The notes: generated from the sequence alone by a model not told the origin. Counted from the first letter of the stretch, positions 37,813 to 48,292 are shown. The stretch: 61,507 bases of DNA from Paracoccus bogoriensis (GCF_019431455.1 NZ_JAHYSR010000023.1:1-61507); one strand, 5' to 3'. Translations and numbers: made by a program.

Positions 37813-40335
37813 TCAACTGCCCACCATCCACCATCCGCGCCGCTTGGGTGCGGCGGTTCTGGTTGCCGGCTCAGGCTGATTCGCGGGCTCGGGCTGATTC
37901 GCGGGCTCGGGTCGGTTCGTGAGCTCGCCCTGGGCCACGGCCTCCGCCAAGGCAGGCTCGGGCTGGGCGGCCTCGGCTGTGTCTGCCGCCTGGACCGGCT
38001 CGACGACGGGTGTCTCGACAGGCTCGGCGACCGGCGCATCGGCCGGGTCGGCGGCGGCGGATGCCTCGACAGGCTCGGCAACCGGCGCACCGGCCGTATC
38101 GGTGGCGGTCTCGGCGGGCGCCGCTGCGGCGGTCGGAATATCGGCATCGCGCGAGCCGTTCACACCGGGCAGTTCCTCGGCGCGCACCTCGTCGCCGGTC
38201 TCGGCCAGATCGACCACCTCGGGCAAAGGCGCGGCCTCGGATTGACGGCGTGAACGCGACCGGGATCGAGACCGCGACCGGCCCGACGCTTCGCCCTCGG
38301 GCTGCGCTTCCGATTCGCCGCCCACGAGCTGAGGCGCAGCAGTCTCGTCTGCGACCGGATCGCGGGCCTCGTCGTCCTCGGCAAGGCCTTGCGAGCCGGC
38401 TTCGGAGGATGCGCTGTCCTGGATCTCGGGGCGGTCCGACTTCCTGCGGCGACGACGGCGACGGCGGCGCGAGCGGACCTCGCCGCTCTCGTCCTCGGCG
38501 GCGGGCGGGTTGGCCGCAGCGGCCTCGATTCCATCCTTGTCGGCAGCGGCCTCCTGGATCCGGTCCTCCTCATCGTCGATCCGGGCCATCAGTTCGGCAT
38601 CCATCGACAGCGGGACGTGGCTGGCCTCGGCGACAGGGCGGGTCGCGGTCTTGAACTTCTCGATAGCGTAATCGGGCGAGACCAGCGAAGGATCGGCCTC
38701 GACGCGGACCGACATGCCGTAGCGGGTTTCGATCCCCGCGACATGCTCACGCTTGGCGTTCATCAGGAAATTGGCGACGGCCACCGGCGCCTTGACCAGC
38801 ACCTCGCGCGAGCGTTTGCGCGTGCCTTCCTCTTCGACCGCGCGCAGGATGGTCAACGCAAGGCTGTCATCGCTGCGGATCAGCCCGGTGCCGTGGCAAT
38901 GCGGACAGGGCTGTGTGGTCGATTCCAGCATCCCCGGACGCAGGCGCTGGCGCGACATTTCCATCAGCCCAAAGCCCGAGATGCGACCGATCTGGATCCG
39001 GGCGCGGTCGGATTTCAGCCGCTCCTTCATGCGCTTCTCGACGGCGGCGTTATTCTTGCGTTCGTCCATGTCGATGAAGTCGATCACGATCAGGCCGGCC
39101 AGATCGCGCAGACGCAATTGGCGGGCGATCTCGTCGGCGGCTTCGAGGTTGGTCTTGAGCGCCGTCTCCTCGATCGAGCCTTCCTTGGTCGCGCGCCCCG
39201 AATTCACGTCGATGGCGACCAGCGCCTCGGTCACGCCGATGACGATGTAACCGCCCGATTTCAGCTGCACGACAGGATTGAACATGGACGCCAGATAGCT
39301 TTCGACCTGATAGCGCGCGAAAAGCGGCTGCTGATCGACGTAATGCTTCACGTTCTTGGCGTGGGACGGCATGATCATCTTCATGAAGTCCTTGGCCACG
39401 CGATAGCCGCGCTCACCCTCGACCAGAACCTCGTCGATGTCCTTGCTGTAAAGATCGCGGATGTTGCGCTTGATCAGGTCGCCTTCCTCGTAGATCGCCG
39501 TCGGCGCCACGGATTTGAAGGTCAGCTCGCGGATCTGTTCCCAGAGCCGCAGCAGATATTCGTAATCACGCTTGATCTCGGTCTTGGTGCGCTGGCTGCC
39601 GGCGGTGCGGATGATCAGGCCCGCGCCCTTCGGCACGTCGAGTTCGGCCGCAATCTCTTTCAGCCTCTTGCGGTCGGCGGCATTTGTGATCTTGCGGCTG
39701 ATCCCGCCTCCGCGCGCGGTGTTGGGCATCAGGACGCAATAGCGGCCCGGCAGCGACAGATAGGTGGTCAGCGCAGCGCCCTTGTTGCCGCGTTCTTCCT
39801 TGACGACCTGGACCAGCATGATCTGCCGGACCTTGATCACTTCCTGGATCTTGTAGCGGCGGGCGCGCGGACGGCGGGGCGCGTGGAGCTCCTCGGTCAC
39901 GTCCTCGTCTGCGACGGATTCGATCTCGTCATCGGCATCCGCCGCCGATTGCGCAGTTTCGTCGTTCGCTTCGTCGTTCGCATCGACGGTTTCGGCAGCC
40001 GGGTGCTTGCGGGCACGGGCATTTTCTTCGGCCTCGGCCTCTTCGGCCTGGGCGCGTTCCTCGGCCATCAGTGCCTCGCGGTCGGCCGCGGGGATCTGGT
40101 AGTAATCGGGATGGATTTCCGCGAAGGCCAGGAAGCCGTGGCGGTTTCCGCCATAATCCACAAAGGCCGCCTGGAGCGAGGGCTCGACCCGCGTGACCTT
40201 GGCCAGATAGATATTGCCAGAAATCTGGCGCTTGTTCACGGTCTCGAAATCAAATTCCTCGACCCTGTTTCCATCGACCACGACCACCCGAGTTTCCTCG
40301 GCATGGGTGGCGTCGATCAGCATTTTCTTTGCCAT
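37813..40335 (-). CDS. rne: ribonuclease E
   Basis: RNase E is the main endonuclease of mRNA turnover and scaffold of the degradosome. The 840-residue protein starts MAKKMLIDATHAEETRVVV, has the S1 domain interrupted by an acidic insert (about residues 75-165), the metal-binding catalytic region VAIDVNSGRAT and IVIDFIDMDE, the zinc-link CPHCHGTG, an Arg-rich stretch ([12 protein letters not shown]) and an acidic Pro/Glu-repeat tail ending in KRRGWW. The tail carries short tandem repeats (separate entry). A long leader lies upstream. Confidence 0.95.
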   Translation of the reverse strand: MAKKMLIDATHAEETRVVVVDGNRVEEFDFETVNKRQISGNIYLAKVTRVEPSLQAAFVDYGGNRHGFLAFAEIHPDYYQIPAADREALMAEERAQAEEAEAEENARARKHPAAETVDANDEANDETAQSAADADDEIESVADEDVTEELHAPRRPRARRYKIQEVIKVRQIMLVQVVKEERGNKGAALTTYLSLPGRYCVLMPNTARGGGISRKITNAADRKRLKEIAAELDVPKGAGLIIRTAGSQRTKTEIKRDYEYLLRLWEQIRELTFKSVAPTAIYEEGDLIKRNIRDLYSKDIDEVLVEGERGYRVAKDFMKMIMPSHAKNVKHYVDQQPLFARYQVESYLASMFNPVVQLKSGGYIVIGVTEALVAIDVNSGRATKEGSIEETALKTNLEAADEIARQLRLRDLAGLIVIDFIDMDERKNNAAVEKRMKERLKSDRARIQIGRISGFGLMEMSRQRLRPGMLESTTQPCPHCHGTGLIRSDDSLALTILRAVEEEGTRKRSREVLVKAPVAVANFLMNAKREHVAGIETRYGMSVRVEADPSLVSPDYAIEKFKTATRPVAEASHVPLSMDAELMARIDDEEDRIQEAAADKDGIEAAAANPPAAEDESGEVRSRRRRRRRRRKSDRPEIQDSASSEAGSQGLAEDDEARDPVADETAAPQLVGGESEAQPEGEASGRSRSRSRSRSRRQSEAAPLPEVVDLAETGDEVRAEELPGVNGSRDADIPTAAAAPAETATDTAGAPVAEPVEASAAADPADAPVAEPVETPVVEPVQAADTAEAAQPEPALAEAVAQGELTNRPEPANQPEPANQPEPATRTAAPKRRGWWMVGS
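37874..37927. repeat. 18-bp tandem repeat in the RNase E tail
   Basis: GGCTGATTCGCGGGCTCG occurs exactly twice in tandem (37874-37891, 37892-37909) with a degenerate third copy to 37927. On the coding strand it gives repeated PEPANQ units near the C-terminus of RNase E. Confidence 0.85.
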
Positions 40336-40940
40336 TCGGATGTCTTTCGCGCAGGCGCCTTGCGGGCGGTGCCGGTAGCACGCCGCAGAGCGGGCTGCGT
40401 TGTGATGAGGACGCAGGCAGCGCGCCGGACGGGACGACGGGGCCGGTCGGGCGCTTTGCCCGCCGGTGATCCGACATGTCTTCCTGCGCGCGCGTCATCG
40501 CGTCTGTTCCTTCAAAAGGCCCGACGGTCTTCAGGGACCGGCTGGACCGCTGTCTGTCAGCACCTCCGCGCGCGGTCAGCGCAGACAGAGGGCGGGTTTT
40601 CCGCGGGACACACACCGCCTGCCCCTGAGGGGACTGGACCAGAGGTGCCGCGCTGCGAAACTGTCGGCGCGAGAGGCGGCCCGATCCTGCAGGTCGCGTC
40701 GCGCGTATCCCCAACATAGAGGCGAAGCATCCCATGTTTCAATGCGGAATCTGGCAACAGCGGGTGAAGCCCCCTTTGACTGCAACCGATGCGCGAAAGT
40801 CGGTCGAAAGCCGCCGCCCCTGTCGGCGTTGAAGGCGTTGCCGGGCGACGTGCAACGCCGACACGCTGCATTAACACATCCTTCACGGCGCTGTCGCAGG
40901 CTCGTGCCATCAGCCTTGCAGCAGATGACAGGAGACCGCG
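40336..40940. other. 605-bp gap between divergent rne and hydrolase genes
   Basis: No credible gene. It should hold the rne promoter and a long rne leader on the minus strand, and the hydrolase promoter on the plus strand. Many open frames here are short and unlike any family. Only the promoter-like pair at 40713-40742 is proposed as a feature. Confidence 0.5.
40713..40742 (-). promoter_or_regulatory. candidate sigma-70-type promoter for rne
   Basis: On the minus strand TTGAAA (40742-40737), an 18-bp spacer and TATGTT (40718-40713) resemble -35 and -10 boxes. Transcription from here would give a leader of about 370 bases before the rne ATG, in line with the long leader through which RNase E controls its own mRNA in other bacteria. 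Confidence 0.35.
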
Positions 40941-41861
40941 ATGCCCGTGATCCGCGTCAATGCCGGACATGCCCCGCCGCAAAGGCTGTGGAAGCTGGCC
41001 GCGGAACTGCCCTCTGGGGCGCCGGTGGTCGTGATGGTCCATGGCTATCGCTATTCGCCCTCGCATCCGCGCCACGATCCGCATCGTCACATCCTGTCGT
41101 TGAACCCCGAGCCGGGCGCAGCACGGGTCGCGTCCTGGCCTCGGGGTCTGGGCTTTGCCCCCGAGGCGCAAGCGCCCGGCCTGGCCGTGGCCCTGGGGTG
41201 GGAGGCGCGGGGGGCACTTGGGCGCGCTTATCTGCGCGCGGGCGAGACAGGGGTAGAACTGGCGCGGCTGGCGGGCGATCTGGCGCAGGCCGCCGGCCGG
41301 CCCGTGGCGCTGATCGGGCATTCGCTTGGCGGGCGGGTCTGCCTGTCGGCCCTGGCCGGGGCCGAGGCAGGCAGCCTGTCGCGTCTGGTTCTGCTGAACG
41401 CCGCCGCCTTTCGCGACGAGGCCACCGAGGCGCTGGCGCGACCCGCCGCCGCGCAGGCCGAGATCCTGAACGTCACCTCGCGCGAGAACGATCTTTTCGA
41501 CTTTGCGTTGGAACAGATCCTGGCGTTTGGGCGTCGCCGCGCGCTTGGCTTGGGGCTGGGCGGAGCCGCCCGCAACTGGCTGGACATCCAGATCGACGAC
41601 GCGGCGGTGCTGGACGCGCTGGAAGCTCTGGGCTTTCCGACCGAGCGGCGCGCGGCCCGGCTGTCGCACTGGTCCTCCTATCTCCGGGGCGGGCTGTTCG
41701 ATCTGTATCGTCGGGCGCTGTGCCAGCCGCGCGAATTGCCGTTGGCGCTGTTGCGCAACCATCTGCCGCAGGATCACCAGCCCCGCTGGACGCGCCTCTG
41801 GTCGGTGCCGGACGGGCTGCGCCGCTCGCGACCGGCGGCCACTGCCCTACCCCTGCGCTGA
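40941..41861 (+). CDS. alpha/beta-fold hydrolase
   Basis: A 306-residue protein of the alpha/beta hydrolase fold. VVVMVHGYRYSP near residues 30-41 forms the oxyanion region and ALIGHSLGGRVCLSAL near residue 120 holds the nucleophile serine. The C-terminal part is variable and the substrate is unknown. GGAGACCGCG precedes the ATG. It is convergent with yciB, only four bases apart. Confidence 0.85.
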   Translation: MPVIRVNAGHAPPQRLWKLAAELPSGAPVVVMVHGYRYSPSHPRHDPHRHILSLNPEPGAARVASWPRGLGFAPEAQAPGLAVALGWEARGALGRAYLRAGETGVELARLAGDLAQAAGRPVALIGHSLGGRVCLSALAGAEAGSLSRLVLLNAAAFRDEATEALARPAAAQAEILNVTSRENDLFDFALEQILAFGRRRALGLGLGGAARNWLDIQIDDAAVLDALEALGFPTERRAARLSHWSSYLRGGLFDLYRRALCQPRELPLALLRNHLPQDHQPRWTRLWSVPDGLRRSRPAATALPLR

Positions 41862-41865
41862 CGGA

Positions 41866-42531
41866 TCAGCGTTCGCTGTCGGCCGGCGCCGCAGCCTTGG
41901 CTGCGGCCTCGTCCTCGGGCAGGGCATGAGCCTTGAACAGGCCCGCATTGCCCATCAGGAAGGCAAAGATCAGGATAGGCTGGCCGAAGGTCTCGAACCA
42001 GACCCAGGTCGTTTCGGACATGGTGCGCCAGACGATCTCGTTGCCGATGGCCATGGCGGCGAAGAACAGCGTCATGCGGATGGTCAGGATGCGCCAGCCT
42101 TCGGGCGTCATGGGCAGCGCCTCGGACAGGACCGCGCCCAGCCAGTTCCGGCGCAGCAACAGGCCCGTGGCCAGAATCCCCGCAAACAGCGAAAAGACGA
42201 TCGTCGGCTTGATCTTGAGGAAGCGCGGATCGTTCAGCCACAGCGTCAACCCGCCGAAGACCGTGACAAGGATCAAGGTCGCCACCTGCATCGGTGCCAG
42301 TCGGCCGGTCAGCCGCCACAGGATCAGAAGCGCCACGATCATTACCGGCACGAAGACCAGCGTGGCCAGCACGAAGCCGCCATATTCACGCCCCAGCAGC
42401 ACGACATTCTGGTCGCGGTAGAGCATGAACACCGTAAAGAACAGGATCAGCGGCCCGAATTCCAGCACCGTCCTGACCCAGGGCTTGACCACAGGCCGGG
42501 GGCTGGCCGGTTGCACCTTGTCCTGCTTCAT
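41866..42531 (-). CDS. yciB: inner membrane septation protein YciB/IspZ
   Basis: A 221-residue protein with about five membrane segments. The start of the family domain (LEFGPLILFFTVFMLYRD) and FGGLTLWLNDPRFLKIKPTIV in the middle identify YciB (IspZ), an inner-membrane protein that influences septation and envelope synthesis. The C-terminal tail is alanine-rich. It follows the EamA transporter gene by 21 bp on the same strand. Confidence 0.92.
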   Translation of the reverse strand: MKQDKVQPASPRPVVKPWVRTVLEFGPLILFFTVFMLYRDQNVVLLGREYGGFVLATLVFVPVMIVALLILWRLTGRLAPMQVATLILVTVFGGLTLWLNDPRFLKIKPTIVFSLFAGILATGLLLRRNWLGAVLSEALPMTPEGWRILTIRMTLFFAAMAIGNEIVWRTMSETTWVWFETFGQPILIFAFLMGNAGLFKAHALPEDEAAAKAAAPADSER

Positions 42532-42552
42532 CGTCTTTGTCCGTTCCTGCCC

Positions 42553-43455
42553 TCAGCGGGCTCCAAATTCCACCACCAGCGCGCCAAGCGCGATCAGCGC
42601 CATCAGCGCAGTCCTTTGCGCGCCCACCTTTTCGCCCAGCACGGCCCAGCCCACAAGGGCGGCGAACACGGTCGAGGTCTCGCGCAGGACCGCCGCGCGG
42701 CCCACATCGTCGATCCGCGTCGCCAGCATGATCGAGCCGAAGCTGGCAAAGGCCACCAGCGCCCCGAAACCGCCGCGCGCCGCAAGGGGCGCGATCTCGG
42801 ATCTGGGCAGCGCACGCAGTCTCCGCAAGGTGAAAAGCGGCATGAACAGCGAATCCAGCAGGAAGAACCATGCCAGGAACGTGAACGGGTTCTGCGCCAG
42901 ACGGATGCCCCAGGCATCATAGGTCGTGTAGAGCGCGACCATCCCGCCCGTCACCATCGCCCAGGCCAGCGCCGGAAGCAGCGTGTCGCGCCCCAATGTC
43001 AGCTTGCGCAGGTTGTGACCCGCCAGCCCGAATATGCCGCCGACCAGCAGGATCAACCCCGCCCATTGCAGCGCGTTGAACCTTTCGTCGAAGATCGCCA
43101 TGGCGGCCAGGACCGCGAAAAGCGGCGCCGAGCCGCGCACGACCGGATAGACGACGGTGTAGGCGCCGCGCTGATAGGTCATCGCCTGCGCCAGCTTGTA
43201 GGCGATGTGGATGACCATCGCCCCCGCCAGCACCGGCCACAGGGCGGGTTCGGGCCACGGCACCACGAACAGCGCGAGGGGCAGCGCCATCAGCCCGTAA
43301 CAGATGTCGATGGCGGCGCGGCTGACCCAGGGATCGTGCCGCCCCTTCTGCAGCGCCCCGAACAAGGCGTGCAGGAAGGCCGCCGACAGGGCCAGCACCG
43401 AGGCGATGCGGGCGCCCTCGGGCGTGCCGGTGATCTGGGCGATCCAGTCGGTCAT
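42553..43455 (-). CDS. EamA/DMT-family transporter
   Basis: A 300-residue protein with ten predicted membrane segments in two EamA-like halves (for example AAFLHALFGALQKGR at the start and LVGGIFGLAGHNL at mid-length; AVLRETSTVFAALVGWAVLGEKVG in the second half). It would export an unidentified small metabolite. It is probably co-transcribed with yciB. Confidence 0.85.
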   Translation of the reverse strand: MTDWIAQITGTPEGARIASVLALSAAFLHALFGALQKGRHDPWVSRAAIDICYGLMALPLALFVVPWPEPALWPVLAGAMVIHIAYKLAQAMTYQRGAYTVVYPVVRGSAPLFAVLAAMAIFDERFNALQWAGLILLVGGIFGLAGHNLRKLTLGRDTLLPALAWAMVTGGMVALYTTYDAWGIRLAQNPFTFLAWFFLLDSLFMPLFTLRRLRALPRSEIAPLAARGGFGALVAFASFGSIMLATRIDDVGRAAVLRETSTVFAALVGWAVLGEKVGAQRTALMALIALGALVVEFGAR

Positions 43456-43503
43456 GCCCGCCTCGTGACCGGAATTTGCACCGACTGCTAGCCCAGAGGC
43501 AGA

Positions 43504-44544
43504 TCAGTCCAGCCGGATCGCCGCAAGAATGGGGCCAGGAAGCCCGTAAGGCATGAGCATCTGCTGCACCAGCAGCGCGTGGCGCGTGTCGGGAGGCTGG
43601 TCGCTGGCGCTCTCGCCGGGGCGAATTGTCAGGCGCAAAGGCGCAGTCCCGTCCCATGCCGCCAGCGTCTCGACCGACTGGACGATATTGACATGAGTGA
43701 CGACACGGCCGCGATTCTCGCCTGCGGTTACCTCGACCTCGCGTTCGGGCAGGTAACGGACCATGGACACGTCAACCCGCCCGCCCAGATCGGAAAGCGG
43801 CGTGATCTCGATCGCGCCGTTCAAGCCGTCGCCCTCGCGCTGGACGGTGACCATGGCCGGGCGATAGCGCGCCGCGTCGATCAGCCCCATCATCTGCGCC
43901 GGGCCGGGGGCCAGCGCCGTATCGCGCCCCGCGACGATCATCTGCGGCGTATAGATCGACCGCTCGCCCGCTGCACGCGCATAGGCTTCCTGCCGGGCGG
44001 TGAACTCGGGGCGGGCGAAGATATCTGCCCAGCCAAGATAATCCCAGTAATCGACGTGATAGGCCAGCGCCAGAATCTGCGGATCCTGCGCCATCATCGC
44101 CAGCATCGCCTCGGCTGGCGGACAGGACGAGCAGCCTTGCGAGGTGAACAGCTCGACCACCACCGGCAGGGCCGCGGCCTGCGGCATCGCCCTGACGGCA
44201 GGCGTCTGGCCGTCGGCGCCCGAAAAGCTGTTGAACGCCGGCGCCGCCCGCTCGGAGAAGGCCACGCCGGGCGCCGTGCGGCCCGGATAATCGGGCGCCG
44301 AGATGACCGGCGCATGATCCGCAGCGGGGAGATCGTTGGAAAACCCGTCTGACAACGGGTTGCCGGGCGTTTCGGCCGCGATGCTGTCGTCCGACCCATC
44401 GGCGGGCATGTCGGAAAGCGGTTGGGCCGTCAGCGGCGTCGCCCACAAGAGCAGCGCCAGAACCGCTGCCGCGGCGCTGACACCCTGCCGGGCAGCCTTC
44501 AAGCCCTGGTTCTGTCGGGTCTGCTTCATCACGGCGATCTTCAT
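43504..44544 (-). CDS. DUF1223 thioredoxin-like secreted protein
   Basis: A 346-residue protein with an N-terminal signal/anchor (about residues 20-40), a low-complexity linker, and the DUF1223 domain starting VVELFTSQGCSSCPPAEAML, which has a thioredoxin-like fold and a C-S-S-C motif. The C-terminal part contains HVDYWDYLGWADIFA and YTPQMIV, both family marks. The exact role is unknown. The ATG at 44544 is used because AAGGA lies six bases before it; a TTG two codons upstream is less likely. It is divergent from acnA. Confidence 0.87.
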   Translation of the reverse strand: MKIAVMKQTRQNQGLKAARQGVSAAAAVLALLLWATPLTAQPLSDMPADGSDDSIAAETPGNPLSDGFSNDLPAADHAPVISAPDYPGRTAPGVAFSERAAPAFNSFSGADGQTPAVRAMPQAAALPVVVELFTSQGCSSCPPAEAMLAMMAQDPQILALAYHVDYWDYLGWADIFARPEFTARQEAYARAAGERSIYTPQMIVAGRDTALAPGPAQMMGLIDAARYRPAMVTVQREGDGLNGAIEITPLSDLGGRVDVSMVRYLPEREVEVTAGENRGRVVTHVNIVQSVETLAAWDGTAPLRLTIRPGESASDQPPDTRHALLVQQMLMPYGLPGPILAAIRLD

Positions 44545-44634
44545 AGCCAATCCTTGCGGCCAGGAACAATCAACGCTTTGTCAAGCCGAGCCCCGAAAGT
44601 CCTCAGTGCCTCTTGAGCAACAGCCAGCCATATG

Positions 44635-44650
44635 GTATGCGATTGCATAC
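44635..44650. promoter_or_regulatory. inverted repeat GTATGC-N4-GCATAC in the acnA promoter region
   Basis: A perfect 6-bp inverted repeat around GATT, 93 bp before acnA and 91 bp before the divergent DUF1223 gene. TACAAT overlapping its right edge could be a -10 box. The form TGGTATGC...GCATACAA resembles operators of GntR-type regulators. No regulator gene is adjacent. Confidence 0.45.
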
Positions 44651-44742
44651 AATCTTGTGCCACCGCCCTTGCGCTATGCCCTCCGATGGGGCAAAGCAGG
44701 GGCACGCCGGACCCATCCATTCTTGCAGACAGGGAGGCCCTG

Positions 44743-47520
44743 ATGCCCATCCAGACCGGAATCGACACCGCCAGGACGCGCCGCACGCTGAAAGCGGGCG
44801 CTGCCAGCGTTGATTATTACTCGATCGCCGCCGCCACCGAGGCGGGGCTTGGCGATTTCTCGAAACTGCCGGCCTCGCTCAAGGTCGTGCTGGAGAACAT
44901 GCTGCGCTTCGAGGATGGCGGCCGCACCGTTTCGGTCGATGACATCAAGGCCTTCGCGCAATGGGCGACCGATGGCGGCAAATCCAGCCGCGAGATCGCC
45001 TATCGCCCGGCCCGCGTGCTGATGCAGGACTTCACCGGCGTGCCGGCGGTCGTGGACCTTGCCGCCATGCGCGACGGCATCAAGGCGCTTGGCGGCGACC
45101 CGCAAAAGATCAACCCGCTGAACCCGGTCGATCTGGTCATCGACCATTCGGTGATGATCGACGAATTCGGCACGCCTCGCGCCTTCCAGCGCAATGTCGA
45201 GCTGGAATACGAGCGCAACATGGAGCGTTACACGTTCCTCAAATGGGGTCAAAAGGCGTTCAACAACTTCCGCGTGGTCCCGCCCGGCACCGGCATCTGC
45301 CACCAGGTGAACCTTGAATACCTGGCGCAGACCGTCTGGACCGACACCGACCAGGACGGCAAGACCGTGGCCTATCCCGACACGCTGGTCGGCACGGACA
45401 GCCACACGACCATGGTCAACGGCCTTGCGGTCCTTGGCTGGGGCGTGGGCGGCATCGAGGCCGAGGCTGCGATGCTCGGCCAGCCGATCTCGATGCTGAT
45501 TCCCGAGGTCGTCGGCTTCAAGATCACCGGCGCGCTGAAGGAAGGCGTGACCGCCACCGACCTGGTGCTGAAGGTCACCCAGATGCTGCGCGCCCATGGC
45601 GTCGTCGGCAAGTTCGTCGAATTCTACGGCGAAGGCCTGGACCACATGCCGCTGGCCGACCGCGCGACCATCGCCAACATGGCCCCCGAATACGGCGCGA
45701 CCTGCGGCTTTTTCCCCATCGACGGCGAGACGCTGCGCTATCTGCGCCAGACCGGCCGCGACGAGGACCGCATCGCCCTGGTCGAGGCCTATGCCAAGGA
45801 AAACGGCTTCTGGCGCACCGCCGATTACGCGCCGGTCTATTCCTCGACGCTGGAGCTGGACCAGAGCACGGTCGTCCCTGCCATTTCCGGTCCGAAGCGC
45901 CCGCAGGACCACGTCCCTCTGACCGAAGCCGCCAGCGCCTTCGGCGACTATATCCGCGGCCTGCGCGCGGCGCCCTCGGTCCCGGCCAGCGAAAAGGCCA
46001 AGATGACCGCCGAGGCGGGATCTCCCGATCCGGCTCCGTCCGAGATCCCCGGCAATGACAAGCACATGACCGAAGCTGTCGTCGAAGGCCAGGATTACAA
46101 GCTGCGCGACGGCTCGGTCGTCATCGCCTCGATCACTTCCTGCACCAACACCTCGAACCCCTACGTGCTGATGGCTGCGGGCCTCGTGGCGCGCAAGGCG
46201 CGCGCGCTGGGCCTGACCCGCAAGCCTTGGGTCAAGACCTCGCTGGCCCCCGGCAGCCAGGTCGTGGCCGAATATCTTGAGGCGGCAGGCCTGCAAGAGG
46301 ATCTCGACGCGCTGGGCTTCAACCTCGTGGGCTTCGGCTGCACCACCTGCATCGGCAACTCGGGTCCGCTTCAGCCGGAAATCTCGAAAGCGATCAACGA
46401 CAATGACCTGGTCGCCGTGTCGGTCCTGTCGGGCAACCGCAACTTCGAGGGCCGCATCTCGCCCGACGTGCGCGCGAACTACCTGGCCTCGCCGCCGCTG
46501 GTTGTGGCCTATGCCATCGCGGGCGACATGAACATCGACGTGACAAAAGATCCGCTGGCCCATACGCCGGACGGCAAGCCGGTCTATCTCAAGGATCTCT
46601 GGCCAAGCTCGAAAGAGGTGGCCGATCTGGTGGACACGATCGTCACCCGCGAGATGTTCCAGAAGAAATATGCCGACGTGTTCAAGGGCGACGAACGCTG
46701 GCAGGCGGTCGAGATCACCGACAGCGAGACCTATGACTGGCCGGCATCCTCGACCTACATCCAGAACCCGCCCTATTTCCAGGGCATGTCGAAAGAGCCG
46801 GGCACGATCAGCGACGTGAAGGGCGCGCGTGTCCTGGCGCTGCTGGGCGACATGATCACGACCGACCACATCTCGCCCGCAGGCAGCTTCAAGCCGACCA
46901 CCCCGGCCGGCAAGTATCTGACCGAACGCCAGGTCGCGCCCAAGGATTTCAACAGCTACGGCTCGCGGCGCGGCAACCACGAGATCATGATGCGCGGCAC
47001 CTTCGCCAATATCCGCATCAGGAACGAGATGCTGGACGGCGTCGAGGGCGGGTATTCCAGAGACGCCGACGGCAATCAGACCTCGATCTATGACGCCGCG
47101 ATGTCCTTTGTTGCTCGGGGCACGCCGCTGATCGTCATCGGCGGCATCGAATACGGCGCCGGGTCCTCGCGTGACTGGGCGGCCAAAGGCACAAGCCTTC
47201 TGGGCGTCAAGGCGGTCATCGCCGAAAGCTTCGAGCGCATCCACCGCTCGAACCTGGTCGGTATGGGCGTCATTCCGTTCGAGTTCACCGGCGGCGACAA
47301 CCGCAAGACGCTGAACCTGAAAGGCGACGAGGTGATCTCGATCGAGGGTCTGTCGGGTGACTTCAAACCGCTATCGCTGGTGCCCTGCACGATCACCTAT
47401 GCCGATGGCACGGTGAAGCAGATCCAGCTGAAGGCCCGCGTCGATACCGAGGTCGAGATCGAGTATCTCAAGAACGGCGGTGTGCTGCATTACGTGCTGC
47501 GCAACCTCGCCGCCGCCTGA
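44743..47520 (+). CDS. acnA: aconitate hydratase A
   Basis: AcnA interconverts citrate and isocitrate in the TCA cycle. The 925-residue protein has the three iron-sulfur cluster cysteines ([21 protein letters not shown]), the substrate segment [21 protein letters not shown], and the C-terminal swivel domain with [25 protein letters not shown] precedes the ATG at 44743; an upstream in-frame ATG at 44632 would put the promoter region inside the gene. Confidence 0.97.
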   Translation: MPIQTGIDTARTRRTLKAGAASVDYYSIAAATEAGLGDFSKLPASLKVVLENMLRFEDGGRTVSVDDIKAFAQWATDGGKSSREIAYRPARVLMQDFTGVPAVVDLAAMRDGIKALGGDPQKINPLNPVDLVIDHSVMIDEFGTPRAFQRNVELEYERNMERYTFLKWGQKAFNNFRVVPPGTGICHQVNLEYLAQTVWTDTDQDGKTVAYPDTLVGTDSHTTMVNGLAVLGWGVGGIEAEAAMLGQPISMLIPEVVGFKITGALKEGVTATDLVLKVTQMLRAHGVVGKFVEFYGEGLDHMPLADRATIANMAPEYGATCGFFPIDGETLRYLRQTGRDEDRIALVEAYAKENGFWRTADYAPVYSSTLELDQSTVVPAISGPKRPQDHVPLTEAASAFGDYIRGLRAAPSVPASEKAKMTAEAGSPDPAPSEIPGNDKHMTEAVVEGQDYKLRDGSVVIASITSCTNTSNPYVLMAAGLVARKARALGLTRKPWVKTSLAPGSQVVAEYLEAAGLQEDLDALGFNLVGFGCTTCIGNSGPLQPEISKAINDNDLVAVSVLSGNRNFEGRISPDVRANYLASPPLVVAYAIAGDMNIDVTKDPLAHTPDGKPVYLKDLWPSSKEVADLVDTIVTREMFQKKYADVFKGDERWQAVEITDSETYDWPASSTYIQNPPYFQGMSKEPGTISDVKGARVLALLGDMITTDHISPAGSFKPTTPAGKYLTERQVAPKDFNSYGSRRGNHEIMMRGTFANIRIRNEMLDGVEGGYSRDADGNQTSIYDAAMSFVARGTPLIVIGGIEYGAGSSRDWAAKGTSLLGVKAVIAESFERIHRSNLVGMGVIPFEFTGGDNRKTLNLKGDEVISIEGLSGDFKPLSLVPCTITYADGTVKQIQLKARVDTEVEIEYLKNGGVLHYVLRNLAAA

Positions 47521-47542
47521 TTCCCTGGCCTGCATCCTGCGA

Positions 47543-47568
47543 CCCCCGGCGCCCTGCGCCGGGGGTTT
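47543..47568 (+). terminator. rho-independent terminator of acnA
   Basis: CCCCCGGCGC, loop CCT, GCGCCGGGGG is followed by TTT, 22 bases after the acnA stop. Confidence 0.8.
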
Positions 47569-47687
47569 CCCTTGCCGCGCCCCTGCCCCTTTTTCCCCAT
47601 GTGACGGGTTGAAGTCTCGGCTTTTTTCTTTTGCCTTTTCCGGTCGCAGCTTTCATCATGCCTGAACGGAACAGCAAGGAAGCCGGA

Positions 47688-48248
47688 ATGGCCACACAAG
47701 ACGCGCCACTGCTGATCAAGCGCTATGCCAGTCGCAGGCTCTACAACACCGAGACCAGCGATTACGTCACGCTGGAGGATATTGCGTCGTTCATCCGCGA
47801 CGGGCGCGAGGTCAAGATCGTGGACCTGAAGTCCGGCGACGACCTGACGCGTCAATACCTGCTGCAGATCATCGCCGAGCACGAGAGCCGGGGCGAGAAC
47901 GTGCTGCCTCTGGACGTTCTGACGGATCTGGTGCGCAGCTACGCCACGAATGCGCAATCGGTCGTGCCGCAATTCCTGGCCGCCAGTTTCGAGTTGCTGC
48001 GCGAGGGACAGTCCAAGATCATGGAGAACATGGCCTCGATGCCGAATCCGATGGCCAACATGCCCGGCTTTGACGCGCTCCAGCGCCAGCAACAGATGTT
48101 CCTCAAGGCGATGATGGGCGGCTGGCGCGGCAGTTCCGGACCAGAGCCTGACCGGGAAGAGGCGCCCACGGACTCGACCGACAGCGACGACATGGAAGAG
48201 ATAAAACGTCAGCTCGCAGAGCTTCAACGGCGGATTTCACGCCTGTGA
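47688..48248 (+). CDS. phaR: polyhydroxyalkanoate synthesis repressor PhaR
   Basis: PhaR represses phasin and PHA-synthesis genes and binds PHA granules. The 186-residue protein starts with the PHA-regulator DNA-binding domain (LLIKRYASRRLYNTETSDYV, LEDIASFIRDG), followed by the PHB accumulation domain and a helical, charged tail. AAGGA precedes the ATG at 47688; in-frame ATGs at 47658 and 47631 are less well placed. Other pha genes are outside the window. It is followed by tRNA-Ser. Confidence 0.92.
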   Translation: MATQDAPLLIKRYASRRLYNTETSDYVTLEDIASFIRDGREVKIVDLKSGDDLTRQYLLQIIAEHESRGENVLPLDVLTDLVRSYATNAQSVVPQFLAASFELLREGQSKIMENMASMPNPMANMPGFDALQRQQQMFLKAMMGGWRGSSGPEPDREEAPTDSTDSDDMEEIKRQLAELQRRISRL

Positions 48249-48292
48249 ACAGTCTTGCACCCGTATCGCAGAGCGGCTAGACGGACCGCATC

